Origin: Aquisediminimonas profunda
Lineage (GTDB): Bacteria > Pseudomonadota > Alphaproteobacteria > Sphingomonadales > Sphingomonadaceae
Reading direction: 5' to 3'
Assembly (NCBI RefSeq): GCF_019443285.1
Contig: NZ_CP080327.1
Coordinates: 1,240,001-1,304,000, forward strand
DNA length: 64,000 nt
Positions 26,590 to 34,411 of the stretch are shown here, piece after piece (positions within the stretch are counted from its first letter, which is position 1; the number at the start of each line of letters is the position of its first letter). The notes under the pieces are model-generated. The model searched no databases. It saw only the letters and a program-made list of their open reading frames with translations, and was not told where the DNA came from. The position numbers were made by a program, and so were the translations under genes.

Positions 26590-26856
26590 ATGAAGAAATC
26601 TAAGTTCACGGGCGAGCAGATCGCCTTTGCGTTGCGTCAGGCGGGGGTTGCAACGCCAGTTGCCGAGGTGCGCCGGAAGATGGGCGTTTCGGAGGCCGCC
26701 TACTAAAGAAGGAAGCGGCCCTACGGTGCCCGCGGGCCATCAGAGTTGCGCAAGATGCGGCAGCTTGAGGAGGAGAACCAGAAGCTCAAGCGACTGGTTG
26801 CGGACCTGTCTCTAGATAAGGCCATGCTTTAGGAAGTTCTGGCAAAAAAAGTGTAG
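26590..26856 (+). pseudogene. IS3-family orfA relic
   Basis: The start MKKSKFTGEQIAFALRQAGV and the C-terminal leucine-zipper part LRKMRQLEEENQKLKRLVAD, DLSLDKAML are those of an IS3-group (IS407-like) orfA. In-frame stops interrupt it (tag after SEAAY, where YRWKKK would follow, and tag after KAML). No orfB follows. It is dead. Confidence 0.75.
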
Positions 26857-26935
26857 CACTTGGTCAGCGACGGGAGATCGCCCATAGGGTTCAGGATCAG
26901 CTCCGGTTGACGAGCCATTTGATAGGAGCTTTATA

Positions 26936-27775
26936 ATGACTACGAAAATCGCCCTGATCCTAGGCGCCACACGCGGCATCGGACGCGCCTTAGTCAGTTT
27001 GCTGAAGCAGGACTTAGGCGATCGGGGCACTGTGTATTTTACCGCTCGCAGCGAGGCTGATGCGAGACGCGTCGAGGCGGAGTTTCTGACCGAAGGTTTA
27101 GAGGTGGGCGGGCTCATCTTAGATCTTGCTGAGCCAGAAAGCCCTGCCAGGCTCGCTGCCGAGATAATGAAACGCCATGATGGTCTGGATTTCCTGGTCC
27201 AGAATGGAGCCGTGATGCCGAGGCCGGGTATCCCGGCTGCCGAAGACGCGCGGCCAATGATTGAGGCCAACAGTCATGGCACCCTACGCGTCCTTCGCGC
27301 CTTCGCACCACTTATGCGCGAAAACGGACACATGCTAATCGTCGCCAGCAAGTTCGGTGTGCTGAGCTTCCTGCCCGAACATTTGGCTGATCGTTTCCGA
27401 GCGGCAGAAGGTGATCCCGACGCGGTGAATGCCATTATGGACGATTATGTGAGGGCGGCAGAGGCGGGAATCGCCGAGGCGGAGGGTTGGCCCGACTGGG
27501 TCAATATTCCCTCTAAGGTCGGCCAGGTGGCGGTGACCCGTGCCTTCGCCCATTGCGCCCTATCGCACGGCCTGCTTGCGCCGGGCGTCACGATCAATTC
27601 CGCCAATCCCGGCGTAGCCCTCACCGACGCCACGGCCGGCTTCATGGATACGGTTTTCAAGGGCCGTGAGGTGCAGACACCTCAAGAGGCGGCGGCGGGT
27701 TTGTTGTTGGCCCTTGGTGACAACCGTCTCAATGGTGAACTGATTGAACACGGCAAGGTGCTGCCGTTCGACTGA
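26936..27775 (+). CDS. short-chain dehydrogenase/reductase with altered active site
   Basis: NAD(P)-binding SDR of 279 residues, similar in shape to carbonyl reductases. The cofactor motif LGATRGIGRAL is intact, as are FLVQNGAV and the catalytic-Ser region LIVASKFG. In the YxxxK position the sequence reads NIPSK (Asn190 and Lys194), so the catalytic Tyr is missing. Upstream an AGGAG is 6-8 nt from the ATG. It stands alone between an IS3 relic and phage relics. It may be inactive, have another role, or use a substitute residue. Confidence 0.85.
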   Translation: MTTKIALILGATRGIGRALVSLLKQDLGDRGTVYFTARSEADARRVEAEFLTEGLEVGGLILDLAEPESPARLAAEIMKRHDGLDFLVQNGAVMPRPGIPAAEDARPMIEANSHGTLRVLRAFAPLMRENGHMLIVASKFGVLSFLPEHLADRFRAAEGDPDAVNAIMDDYVRAAEAGIAEAEGWPDWVNIPSKVGQVAVTRAFAHCALSHGLLAPGVTINSANPGVALTDATAGFMDTVFKGREVQTPQEAAAGLLLALGDNRLNGELIEHGKVLPFD

Positions 27776-27972
27776 TCCTCAATTGCTCGTCGTTTCGCAG
27801 GGAATTATGATTGTTGCGCTGACTGCATTTGGAAGAGCGGCGACGCAATTCGAATGGCCGATTTCAGGTCGCGAAGCTAATTCGTCGACACCCGTAACGG
27901 ATGTCCGCTATCTCGACCTTCATTCTTAAAAGCAGGCTTTCTGAATCGTCCAAGGAAGCCGCAATTGCCGAT

Positions 27973-28230
27973 TTAGCGGCGACATTTTGTTTGCGCCTTC
28001 GTCGCTTCGGCAATGACCATCATTTCCTCGCCAACGGATTGCAGTTGATTGGCTAAATCTTCGAGCCTGTTCGGGTCGGTCTCCCTCCCCTGACCCAAGA
28101 TCGCGTGGGCGGCCCCATCCTCACATTTCATAGTTATCAGCGCGAACAGCCGCGAGATCAGTTGTACATGCCCGGTATCATCCATAGGTACACCAAGCCG
28201 CCGCTTCGCGTACAAGTCCATAACCATCAT
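27973..28230 (-). CDS. small hypothetical protein
   Basis: I do not recognise this 85-residue product. It begins MMVMDLYAKRRLGVPMDDTG and continues with an amphipathic helix region (RLEDLANQLQSVGEEMMVIA), ending in a basic CRR tail. The frame is open further upstream, but that part overlaps the DUF5818-like gene on the other strand and has unnatural composition, so the start at 28230 is preferred. It is divergent from that gene. It may be phage-related, given the terminase relic next door. Confidence 0.4.
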   Translation of the reverse strand: MMVMDLYAKRRLGVPMDDTGHVQLISRLFALITMKCEDGAAHAILGQGRETDPNRLEDLANQLQSVGEEMMVIAEATKAQTKCRR

Positions 28231-28260
28231 TTGCGCTGGCGGGAGTGGGTGCCGCTCCCT

Positions 28261-28491
28261 ATGCGGACCCCCATGACTGCCATGGGCACTAGAATTGAAG
28301 AAGCAGGCACCCTGATCCGGGAGCCGGACAGCGTCGTGTTCCGCCGCGATCTGGGCGGCCGTTGGCGCCTTGACCTGCACCGGGTCGGTATCGATCTCGC
28401 AGAACAAAATGCGGGCCAGCGCGTCACGATCACCGGCACAGTTGTGGCCAAAGGGCTCATCGACATCGATACGCTCGCACCTGAGGCATAA
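28261..28491 (+). CDS. DUF5818-like small protein
   Basis: The product (76 residues, from the first of three clustered ATGs) contains GTLIREPDSVVFRRDLGGRW, LDLHRVGIDLAEQNAGQRVT and ends GTVVAKGLIDIDTLAPEA. This is the small OB-like fold seen in DUF5818 proteins of sphingomonads (a W-R-L-D strand, then VxVxGTxxGxxLIDVDxI). Function is unknown. The exact start among 28261, 28273 and 28282 is not settled. Confidence 0.5.
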   Translation: MRTPMTAMGTRIEEAGTLIREPDSVVFRRDLGGRWRLDLHRVGIDLAEQNAGQRVTITGTVVAKGLIDIDTLAPEA

Positions 28492-28712
28492 ATCCCCTCA
28501 AGCTCGCAAGACAGCGGTGGGCTTCGTGTTCCCGCCGAGCATTGGTCATTGTCACCGGCCCGCTGACTCGCGGTTCCGCATCCCTCCGCTGGCATTCCAA
28601 CTTTGCTGCGCATCGCTGGAACCTTGGCCAGCTTCGCCCTTGGTCGACTGACTCACGGGGCTCTGGGTGGTGGGAGCAGACCAGGGGCCTGCACTCAATC
28701 AGGAGACCACCC

Positions 28713-30229
28713 ATGAACAAGACCCGACATGCCAAAGCCGCGAATCAACCAGCCGCGCCAACGCCAACCAAGCGCGACACGATCCTCACCCTGCTCGCTC
28801 TTGCGTTGCCGCCGCGTAGCCTCAAGTCGATCATCTGCTCGATCGCGCTTCCAGCCTGGCTCCTTGGGCACAATCCGGGGTTGGAGGTGGTCTGTGCTAG
28901 TTACAACAAAGAATTTGCGGATCAGCTCTCTTCCAGTTGCCGCCGCATCATGCTCAGCCCCTGGTATCGCCGACTGTTCCCGGCGACGCGCCTCGACAAA
29001 CAGGCCGTTGGCCATCTCGCCACAACCGCGGGGGGCAAGAGATATGCCACTTCGGTTGGCGGGACCCTGACAGGCATGGGTGCCGATGTGATCATAGTCG
29101 ATGATCCGATGAAGCCCTGTCTGACGCAGAGCGCAACAAGGCCAATGCTTGGGCGCGTCACACGCTGTTTACCCGTATGAACAAGAAGTCCGACGACCAG
29201 ATCATCATCGTCCAGCAGCGTCTGCACGAAGATGACATGATTGGTCATGTGAACGACATTGGGGGGTTCGAGCTCTTGTCCTTCCCGGCGATCGCGCAAG
29301 AGGATGAAGAGCACATTATCCGCACGACGTTCGGTTCAATCCCACACAGTCGCAAGGCCGGAGAGGCCCTACATCCCGAACGTGAATCGCACGCTGTCCT
29401 CGGGAAGCAGCGCATATTGCTTGGCGACGAGCAATATGCCGCCCAGTATTTGCAATCGCCGACCCCGCCTGGCGGTGGGATCGTCAAGATCGCTTGGTTC
29501 AATCGCTATGATCTGGCGAATAAGCCTCCCTTTGAGCGCGTGTTGCAGAGCTGGGACTGCGCCTCAAAGGCCAGCCAGCTTGCCGACCACAGCGTGTGTA
29601 CGACCTGGGGGGTGACCCGCGACAAGAGAATCTACCTGCTTCATGTCTTTCGAGGCCGTCTTGAATATCCCGAACTCAAGCGCAAGGTGCGCGAGCTTGC
29701 CGAGAGCCATCGTGCCGGTACCGTGCTGATCGAGGACACGGCATCAGGTATCCAACTCATTCAGGAGCTTCAACGCGAGGGCTTTGCCCGGATCACTGCG
29801 GTCAAGCCCAAAGGCGCCAAGATCATGCGCATGGCAGCGCAAACGCCAACGATCGAAGTCGGACGCGTCTGGATACCGCGCGAGGCCCCCTGGCTTGCAA
29901 TCTATCTTCACGAACTGGCCATGTTCCCCAAAGGCAAGCACGACGATCAGGTTGACTCTACGGCTCAGGCGCTTGCCTGCATCGCCTTCCCGAGCGACTT
30001 TGATGAATGGTTGAATTATGTGCGCATTCGCTCACTGAGCGAGTTTGGCCTGACGCCTGAAGATCTCGTCATCACCTTTGACCATATCGATGCCAGGACC
30101 GAGTTCCAGGACAGCAATGGCCGCAATATCTGGCGCGAAACCGATGGATTCTATCATGCTACACGCGCGGAATGGGAAAGCATCTGCGCCATTCCGGGGG
30201 TGACATTGATCAATAGCGGTGAGTGTTAG
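28713..30229 (+). pseudogene. phage terminase large subunit, frameshifted
   Basis: The DNA-packaging ATPase/nuclease of a tailed phage, split in two frames. The first part (28713 to about 29117) has LPPRSLKSIICSIALPAWLL (ATP-binding region), GGTLTGMGADVIIVDDPMKP (Walker B). The second frame carries SDAERNKANAWARHTLFTRM, VQQRLHEDDMIGHV, the nuclease-type SWDCASKAS, and FPKGKHDDQVDS. A change of one base near 29117 (ccctgtctgac) restores a single frame. The N-terminus also lacks about 80-90 residues usually found before PPRSLKS. No portal, capsid or tail genes follow, so this is a prophage relic. Confidence 0.85.
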
Positions 30230-30255
30230 CTTGAGATGGTGGTCGAGCCATCAGT

Positions 30256-30819
30256 TCAGCCGGACTGCAGGCCAATCTCAATGATTGCGACAGCCTGATC
30301 GTCGGCACCGAAGGCGCAGACATCGCTCGTTGACGCTCCCAGCAGTGCGCGGGCTAATAGTGATGAGAACGAAATCCGTTTTGTCGCTGGATCGGCTTTA
30401 TCGTCGCCGACGATGTCGATCGTGCGCAGCTTGCCCTTGAGCCGGAAAATTGTCCGTGTGCCAAACGCCACTTCATCGCCCGTTGGTATGGGGGCAAGTT
30501 CAGCCGTTGCGTGGCGGGTTTGCCAATACCGCTTTTGGCGCATCAGCACTTCGATCGCGTTCTTATCGGTGCAACCGGCAATTTCGGCTTCGATTGCGGA
30601 CAACCGGTCCTCAATCAACTGCTTTCCTGCCGCTGTGAACAGGTTGGGTCCAGCAGGGATCGGAAGCTCGAACCGTGGCTCCTTGTGTTCCTCGTCGCTC
30701 TCACGACGAAATGCGACGCTTACGACGACCTCCGATGGATTGGTATTCCAGTGCACATGCGGCGCGATCGCCGACAACAGCAATGCACTTCGAATGTTTA
30801 TGGCCGGGAAGGTTTGCAA
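30256..30819 (-). CDS. GreA/GreB-like elongation factor family protein
   Basis: Members cleave backtracked RNA with RNA polymerase, although sphingomonad versions of this type are little studied. The N-terminal coiled coil (FTAAGKQLIEDRLSAIEAEI) and C-terminal FKBP-like domain (TGDEVAFGTRTIFRLKGKLR, ISFSSLLARALLGA) are recognisable. Sequence resembling the normal start (VAFRRESDEEHKEPRFELP) begins at 30723 with a GTA codon preceded by GGAGG at the right distance; the only in-frame ATG is 96 nt upstream. So either the protein is extended by about 32 residues or the original start codon has mutated. Confidence 0.65.
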   Translation of the reverse strand: MQTFPAINIRSALLLSAIAPHVHWNTNPSEVVVSVAFRRESDEEHKEPRFELPIPAGPNLFTAAGKQLIEDRLSAIEAEIAGCTDKNAIEVLMRQKRYWQTRHATAELAPIPTGDEVAFGTRTIFRLKGKLRTIDIVGDDKADPATKRISFSSLLARALLGASTSDVCAFGADDQAVAIIEIGLQSG

Positions 30820-31020
30820 AGCTTCTGCATGGTAAACAAGGATGCGAGGGCGCTTTGAATGGCATTGTGCGCAAGACGGTCATTATGGGCTATACAGATG
30901 AGGTCAAACGATGGCACGCGGGCCTGAGTCTTTGGCGGCCGAATTCCGCCTAAACCATCAAACAGCTGCGAAGAGTAGAAGGGCCAAGTCAGCTCGGTCT
31001 GCACTCCCGATCAAAGAATT

Positions 31021-31380
31021 CTAGCGAACTTGGGCTGTCAAATGCGCGCGCATGGCCGACAATCCAATTGGGCTTAGTGAAACAGTCGTTGGCTCAACAA
31101 ATTTTGGGCCGTGGTCAATCCTTACCAATCCCAGCCCAACCAACACCTTGATCCACCGACGTGCTGTTTCAATTGAAGCGCGAGATGCAAAACTTGCTGT
31201 CTCTATGGTGGCAACACTTCCTCGCTCATGCCCGATATAGAGCTCTAGCAGGATCGTCCAGCCGGGCTCACTGAGGAGTACGTCGCCGAACCATCGTGTG
31301 CGGTCAGCTTGTTCTAGCAGCATTGTCTCTGCCAGAGTGAGCAATGACGCTGAAGTTGGCACTTTAGGATTGTGAGTCAT
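31021..31380 (-). CDS. small winged-helix transcriptional regulator, MarR-like
   Basis: A product of 119 residues with a winged-helix DNA-binding shape: GWTILLELYIGHERGSVATI, the recognition helix SRASIETARRWIKVLVGLGL, then a wing VRIDHGPKFVEPTTVSLSP. It resembles MarR-type single-domain regulators common in sphingomonads. It is downstream of and on the same strand as the ACT-domain/dehydrogenase pair (50 nt gap), so it could belong to that transcript. Its target is unknown. Confidence 0.65.
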   Translation of the reverse strand: MTHNPKVPTSASLLTLAETMLLEQADRTRWFGDVLLSEPGWTILLELYIGHERGSVATIETASFASRASIETARRWIKVLVGLGLVRIDHGPKFVEPTTVSLSPIGLSAMRAHLTAQVR

Positions 31381-31430
31381 TAAACCAAAGTCCTAGCCCG
31401 TGTTTGGTTAGCTTAGACGCTGTTGCGCTT

Positions 31431-31676
31431 TTACAAGTCAGTCGGCTTCATCTCGACCGCTTCGACGAGCACCATCGAGCGCATTTTCTCTGCAATGACA
31501 TGAGCACTTGCTGGATCGAGGTTGGGTACGACGAGCGAAATCTGCTGTACGTCCGTTTGCGTCTCGTAACGAGCGCTGGCCAGAATCAGATCACGCTGCG
31601 CGAAGAAATTGATTATCCGGGAGAGGGTCTGCGCATCGCTACTGGCGCGAATCTCGAACAGGAATGCTAGTCCCAT
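31431..31676 (-). CDS. small ACT-domain protein coupled to the dehydrogenase
   Basis: A free-standing ACT domain of 81 residues (FLFEIRASSDAQTLSRIINF, FAQRDLILASARYETQTD, ISLVVPNLDPASAHVIAEKM), close in shape to IlvM/IlvN-type acetolactate synthase regulatory subunits. Its start codon overlaps the stop of the dehydrogenase gene (TGATG), which implies linked translation in fixed ratio. No acetolactate synthase large subunit is nearby. It may bind an amino acid and regulate the dehydrogenase; this is inference. Confidence 0.75.
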   Translation of the reverse strand: MGLAFLFEIRASSDAQTLSRIINFFAQRDLILASARYETQTDVQQISLVVPNLDPASAHVIAEKMRSMVLVEAVEMKPTDL

Positions 31677-32731
31677 CAGGCGACGTCCCGCCGCGCCTCC
31701 CGAATGATACCTTCGGCGATCCGATCCGCGACGACATTGGTTGCCAGCCGCTCTTGCTCCGCCATTGCGAGGACCGTGAGCAGGCGACCAGCGATCTGTT
31801 GGACCCTTGTGCGCACCTGCTCGGTACTTTCTTCCATATATTCGGCAACCACGTTGATTATGCCGCCAGAGTTTACAACATAATCCGGGGCATAGACGAT
31901 CCCCATTTCGCGCAAGCGATTGCCATCCGCTTCAGATCGCAGCTGATTGTTCGCGCCGCCGCAGATAAACTTGGCTTTGATGCTTGGGATCGACTCCTCG
32001 TTCAAGACTCCGCCTAATGCGCAGGGTGCCAAAATGTCAGCGTCGCATGCGACAATATTGTCCGGCGAGACAACAGTAGCGCCCAGCTCCGCTGCAAGCT
32101 TGGCACACCTACTTTGATCAACATCGCTTATGAGTAGTTTCGCACCTGCTTCATGAAGCATTCGGCAGAGTCGGCCGCCGACATTTCCTGTCCCCTGCAC
32201 CGCAACAGTCAGGCCTTTCAGATTCGATGCGAATGATTGTTGGACCGCTGCGCGCATTGATTCAAAAACGCCCATCGCGGTCCATGGCGACGGGTCACCG
32301 CCCGCCCTGCCTTCGGGGGTATCAAGTCCAGCAACATATCGCGTGTGCTGACGTAAAAGCTGCATGTCGGCTACGGTCGTGCCAACATCTTCGGCAGTCA
32401 CATATTGCCCTTCCAGAAGTTCGACAGCCGACGCCAGTGCCTTGAACAGTGATTTGCGATTGAAGGGGATTGCGGGCCTCTGGAGCACCGCCTTACCGCC
32501 ACCAAACGGCAAACCAGCCATCGCGTTCTTGTAGCTCATACCGCGCGCAAGGCGTACCGCATCCAGCGCCAGTAACTTCTCGCTTTCATAGTGCCAAAGT
32601 CTGCAACCACCTGCAGCTGGTCCCAGTGCAGTGGAGTGGATCGCGATTACCCCTAAGACATTCTGTGTCTCATCGTGGATAGGATAAAGCATCTCCTGAA
32701 AATCGTGATGCCGGACGGGTTGATGCACCAT
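31676..32731 (-). CDS. Glu/Leu/Phe/Val family amino acid dehydrogenase
   Basis: NAD-dependent oxidative deaminase of 351 residues. Substrate and catalytic segments: LGPAAGGCRLWHYESE with the glycine-rich loop, MSYKNAMAGLPFGGGKAVL with Lys68 and the catalytic Lys80, and the Rossmann motif VAVQGTGNVGGRLC. Length and sequence fit leucine/phenylalanine/valine dehydrogenase, not the longer glutamate enzyme; between leucine and phenylalanine I cannot choose. A divergent Lrp regulator (32853) probably controls it. It would feed 2-oxo acids from amino acids released by the peptide modules. Confidence 0.9.
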   Translation of the reverse strand: MVHQPVRHHDFQEMLYPIHDETQNVLGVIAIHSTALGPAAGGCRLWHYESEKLLALDAVRLARGMSYKNAMAGLPFGGGKAVLQRPAIPFNRKSLFKALASAVELLEGQYVTAEDVGTTVADMQLLRQHTRYVAGLDTPEGRAGGDPSPWTAMGVFESMRAAVQQSFASNLKGLTVAVQGTGNVGGRLCRMLHEAGAKLLISDVDQSRCAKLAAELGATVVSPDNIVACDADILAPCALGGVLNEESIPSIKAKFICGGANNQLRSEADGNRLREMGIVYAPDYVVNSGGIINVVAEYMEESTEQVRTRVQQIAGRLLTVLAMAEQERLATNVVADRIAEGIIREARRDVA

Positions 32732-32852
32732 TGCATGGTCTCCTTTGCAATAGAAGTATCACGCATGATGCTGATAAAAATTGCTTTTACAGCGCCCTTG
32801 ACCTAAGGGGTGGCATATTTCATGCTCATAGTAGTTTATGCGGGGTTATTCT
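32732..32852. promoter_or_regulatory. divergent promoter region, dehydrogenase and Lrp genes
   Basis: A 121-bp gap between two divergent starts. It must contain both promoters and the likely site of the Lrp protein. No clear palindrome stands out. Confidence 0.4.
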
Positions 32853-33314
32853 ATGCTCGATGAGTTTGATCGAAAGATTCTGCAGGTGTTGCAGCGCGAT
32901 TCGAGTCGGACGACGTCAGATGTCGCAGAACATGTTGGATTGTCGCAGGCACCATGTTGGCGTCGGATCCAGCGGCTCAAGAATGAAGGGATCATCCGGG
33001 CGCAAGTCAGCTTGGTTGATCGGAAGTTGGTCGGGCTCAACGCGCAGGTTTTCGCGCAGGTAAAACTGACGGCGCACGGACGAACTCACCTATCGGATTT
33101 TGCCGAGGCGATTAGGGGTTTTGCAGAAGTCCTGGAATGCTACGTTATGATGGGATCAACCGACTTCATGCTTCGAATTGTGACCAAGGATATTGAAGCC
33201 TATGAGCGGTTTTTTTTCGATACCCTATCAAAGGTACCAGGAGTGCAGGAGATAACCTCGATGGTGGCGCTTTCTGAAATTAAGTCGACAACAGAACTGC
33301 CACTCGCGAATTGA
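32853..33314 (+). CDS. Lrp/AsnC-family regulator next to amino acid dehydrogenase
   Basis: Typical two-domain Lrp protein of 153 residues: winged helix (LDEFDRKILQVLQRDSSRTT, VGLSQAPCWRRIQRLKNEGI) and RAM domain (LECYVMMGSTDFMLRIVTKD; FFFDTLSKVPGVQEITSMVA). ATG 32853 fits the family start (MLDEFDRKIL); a longer start at 32838 is possible. It is divergent from the dehydrogenase gene, the classic position for a specific activator of bkd/ldh-type genes. Confidence 0.92.
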   Translation: MLDEFDRKILQVLQRDSSRTTSDVAEHVGLSQAPCWRRIQRLKNEGIIRAQVSLVDRKLVGLNAQVFAQVKLTAHGRTHLSDFAEAIRGFAEVLECYVMMGSTDFMLRIVTKDIEAYERFFFDTLSKVPGVQEITSMVALSEIKSTTELPLAN

Positions 33315-33411
33315 CGATGCTCTTCAGACACCGCTGACGGGCTTCGCAAAATCTCGCAACATTTGTGGCGATCGGATTCGCTGACCGCCTTCTGTTGACG
33401 ATAAATATCAT

Positions 33412-33894
33412 GTGTGCGCTGACGAAACAGTTGCCTTAAGACGTCGCATGAGACCTCGCGGATTGGGGTGGCACAACATTGATCTAAACGGCGCGAAGAT
33501 CAACATCGATCGTCGGGCCGATTTCAAAAACTTGCTGGGGTCTCCAAAGTCAATCGCCGGGTTTCGAACGATTCCAATTCCAAGCCTGGCCGTGCGGGCG
33601 CTCAGGGCATGTAAGCTCCAGTGTCGGTCATCCGACGATAATCTCGTCTTTCCTTCGCTGAAGGGCAAGGTCATGACTTACCTGGTTCTATCCCGCCGCG
33701 TTTTTAATCCGATTCAGATCGCGGCTGGCGTTTACACCCAGCACAAAGCCAAAGACGGCGCGTTGGTGGTAAAACCTCGCTTCACCTTGCATGATTTCCG
33801 ACATGGCGCAGCGGCACTTTGGATCGATCAACGCATAAGCTCGAAGCGGATCCAGCTTTCGTTGGGCCATTCGTCGATTTTAGGGCCGTTTTGA
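33412..33894 (+). pseudogene. tyrosine recombinase (phage integrase) fragment
   Basis: The middle of a tyrosine recombinase. RPRGLGWHNIDLNG is near the first catalytic Arg, then SIAGFRTIPIPSLAVRALRA. Box II is TLHDFRHGAAALWIDQRISS with its Arg, then RIQLSLGHSSI. The frame breaks right after GHSSI, so the catalytic Tyr is lost, and the N-terminal domain is absent. With the terminase relic at 28713 it suggests a decayed prophage or integrative element. Confidence 0.75.
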
Positions 33895-34093
33895 TGCTTT
33901 GCACCGGAGTTGCGCCGGACTTCATCGGATGTGGCTTAAGGGTGGCCCATCCTGCGTTGATCAGGTTTTCGCTTGGCGCAAGGATGACCCGAAACATTTA
34001 GCCAGATTAGTAAACTTTTCGGTCAGGTCATTCTATACAATTTGCTCGCCTGCAATTACGCGCGCCCAGTCCGGTTCTGTCTCAATTAACATT

Positions 34094-34391
34094 GGAGCAC
34101 TGTCAAAGTAAACGGACCTGATTGGAAAGTGAGCTGGTGAGGGCAGGGCTGTGCGATGTCCAGAACTTGCAAGCTGGCCATTCCATTTCGCTATTTCAAC
34201 TCGTCGCCCGAGATCATCCGCCTGATCGTGAAGATGTATGTGCGCTTTCCACATTCGCTGAGGAACGTGGAAGACCTGCCGCTCGGCCGCGATGACCCAG
34301 TGGCAGAACCTCATGGCATGAGGTGACGCTGGGGAGGGGAGAACTCTGCTAAGCGGAGACAAGTTCAGGTTAGGCTGACAGCACCCACGTC
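34094..34391 (+). mobile_element. IS6-family element with internal deletion
   Basis: About 300 bp. The left end reads gagcactgtcaaagtaaac near 34094-34113; the start of an IS6 transposase (AIPFRYFNSSPEIIRLIVKM, then YVRFPHSLRNVEDLP) follows at about 34156, and the frame then ends in an unrelated tail. A right end, gttaggctgacagcacc, lies near 34371-34387 and resembles the right end of the complete IS6 element at 6892-6908. The middle and C-terminal parts of the transposase are deleted, leaving two ends and an N-terminal stub. It marks the border of peptide module 2. Confidence 0.65.
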
Positions 34392-34411
34392 GGGGAAAAC
34401 ACAAGTCATGT

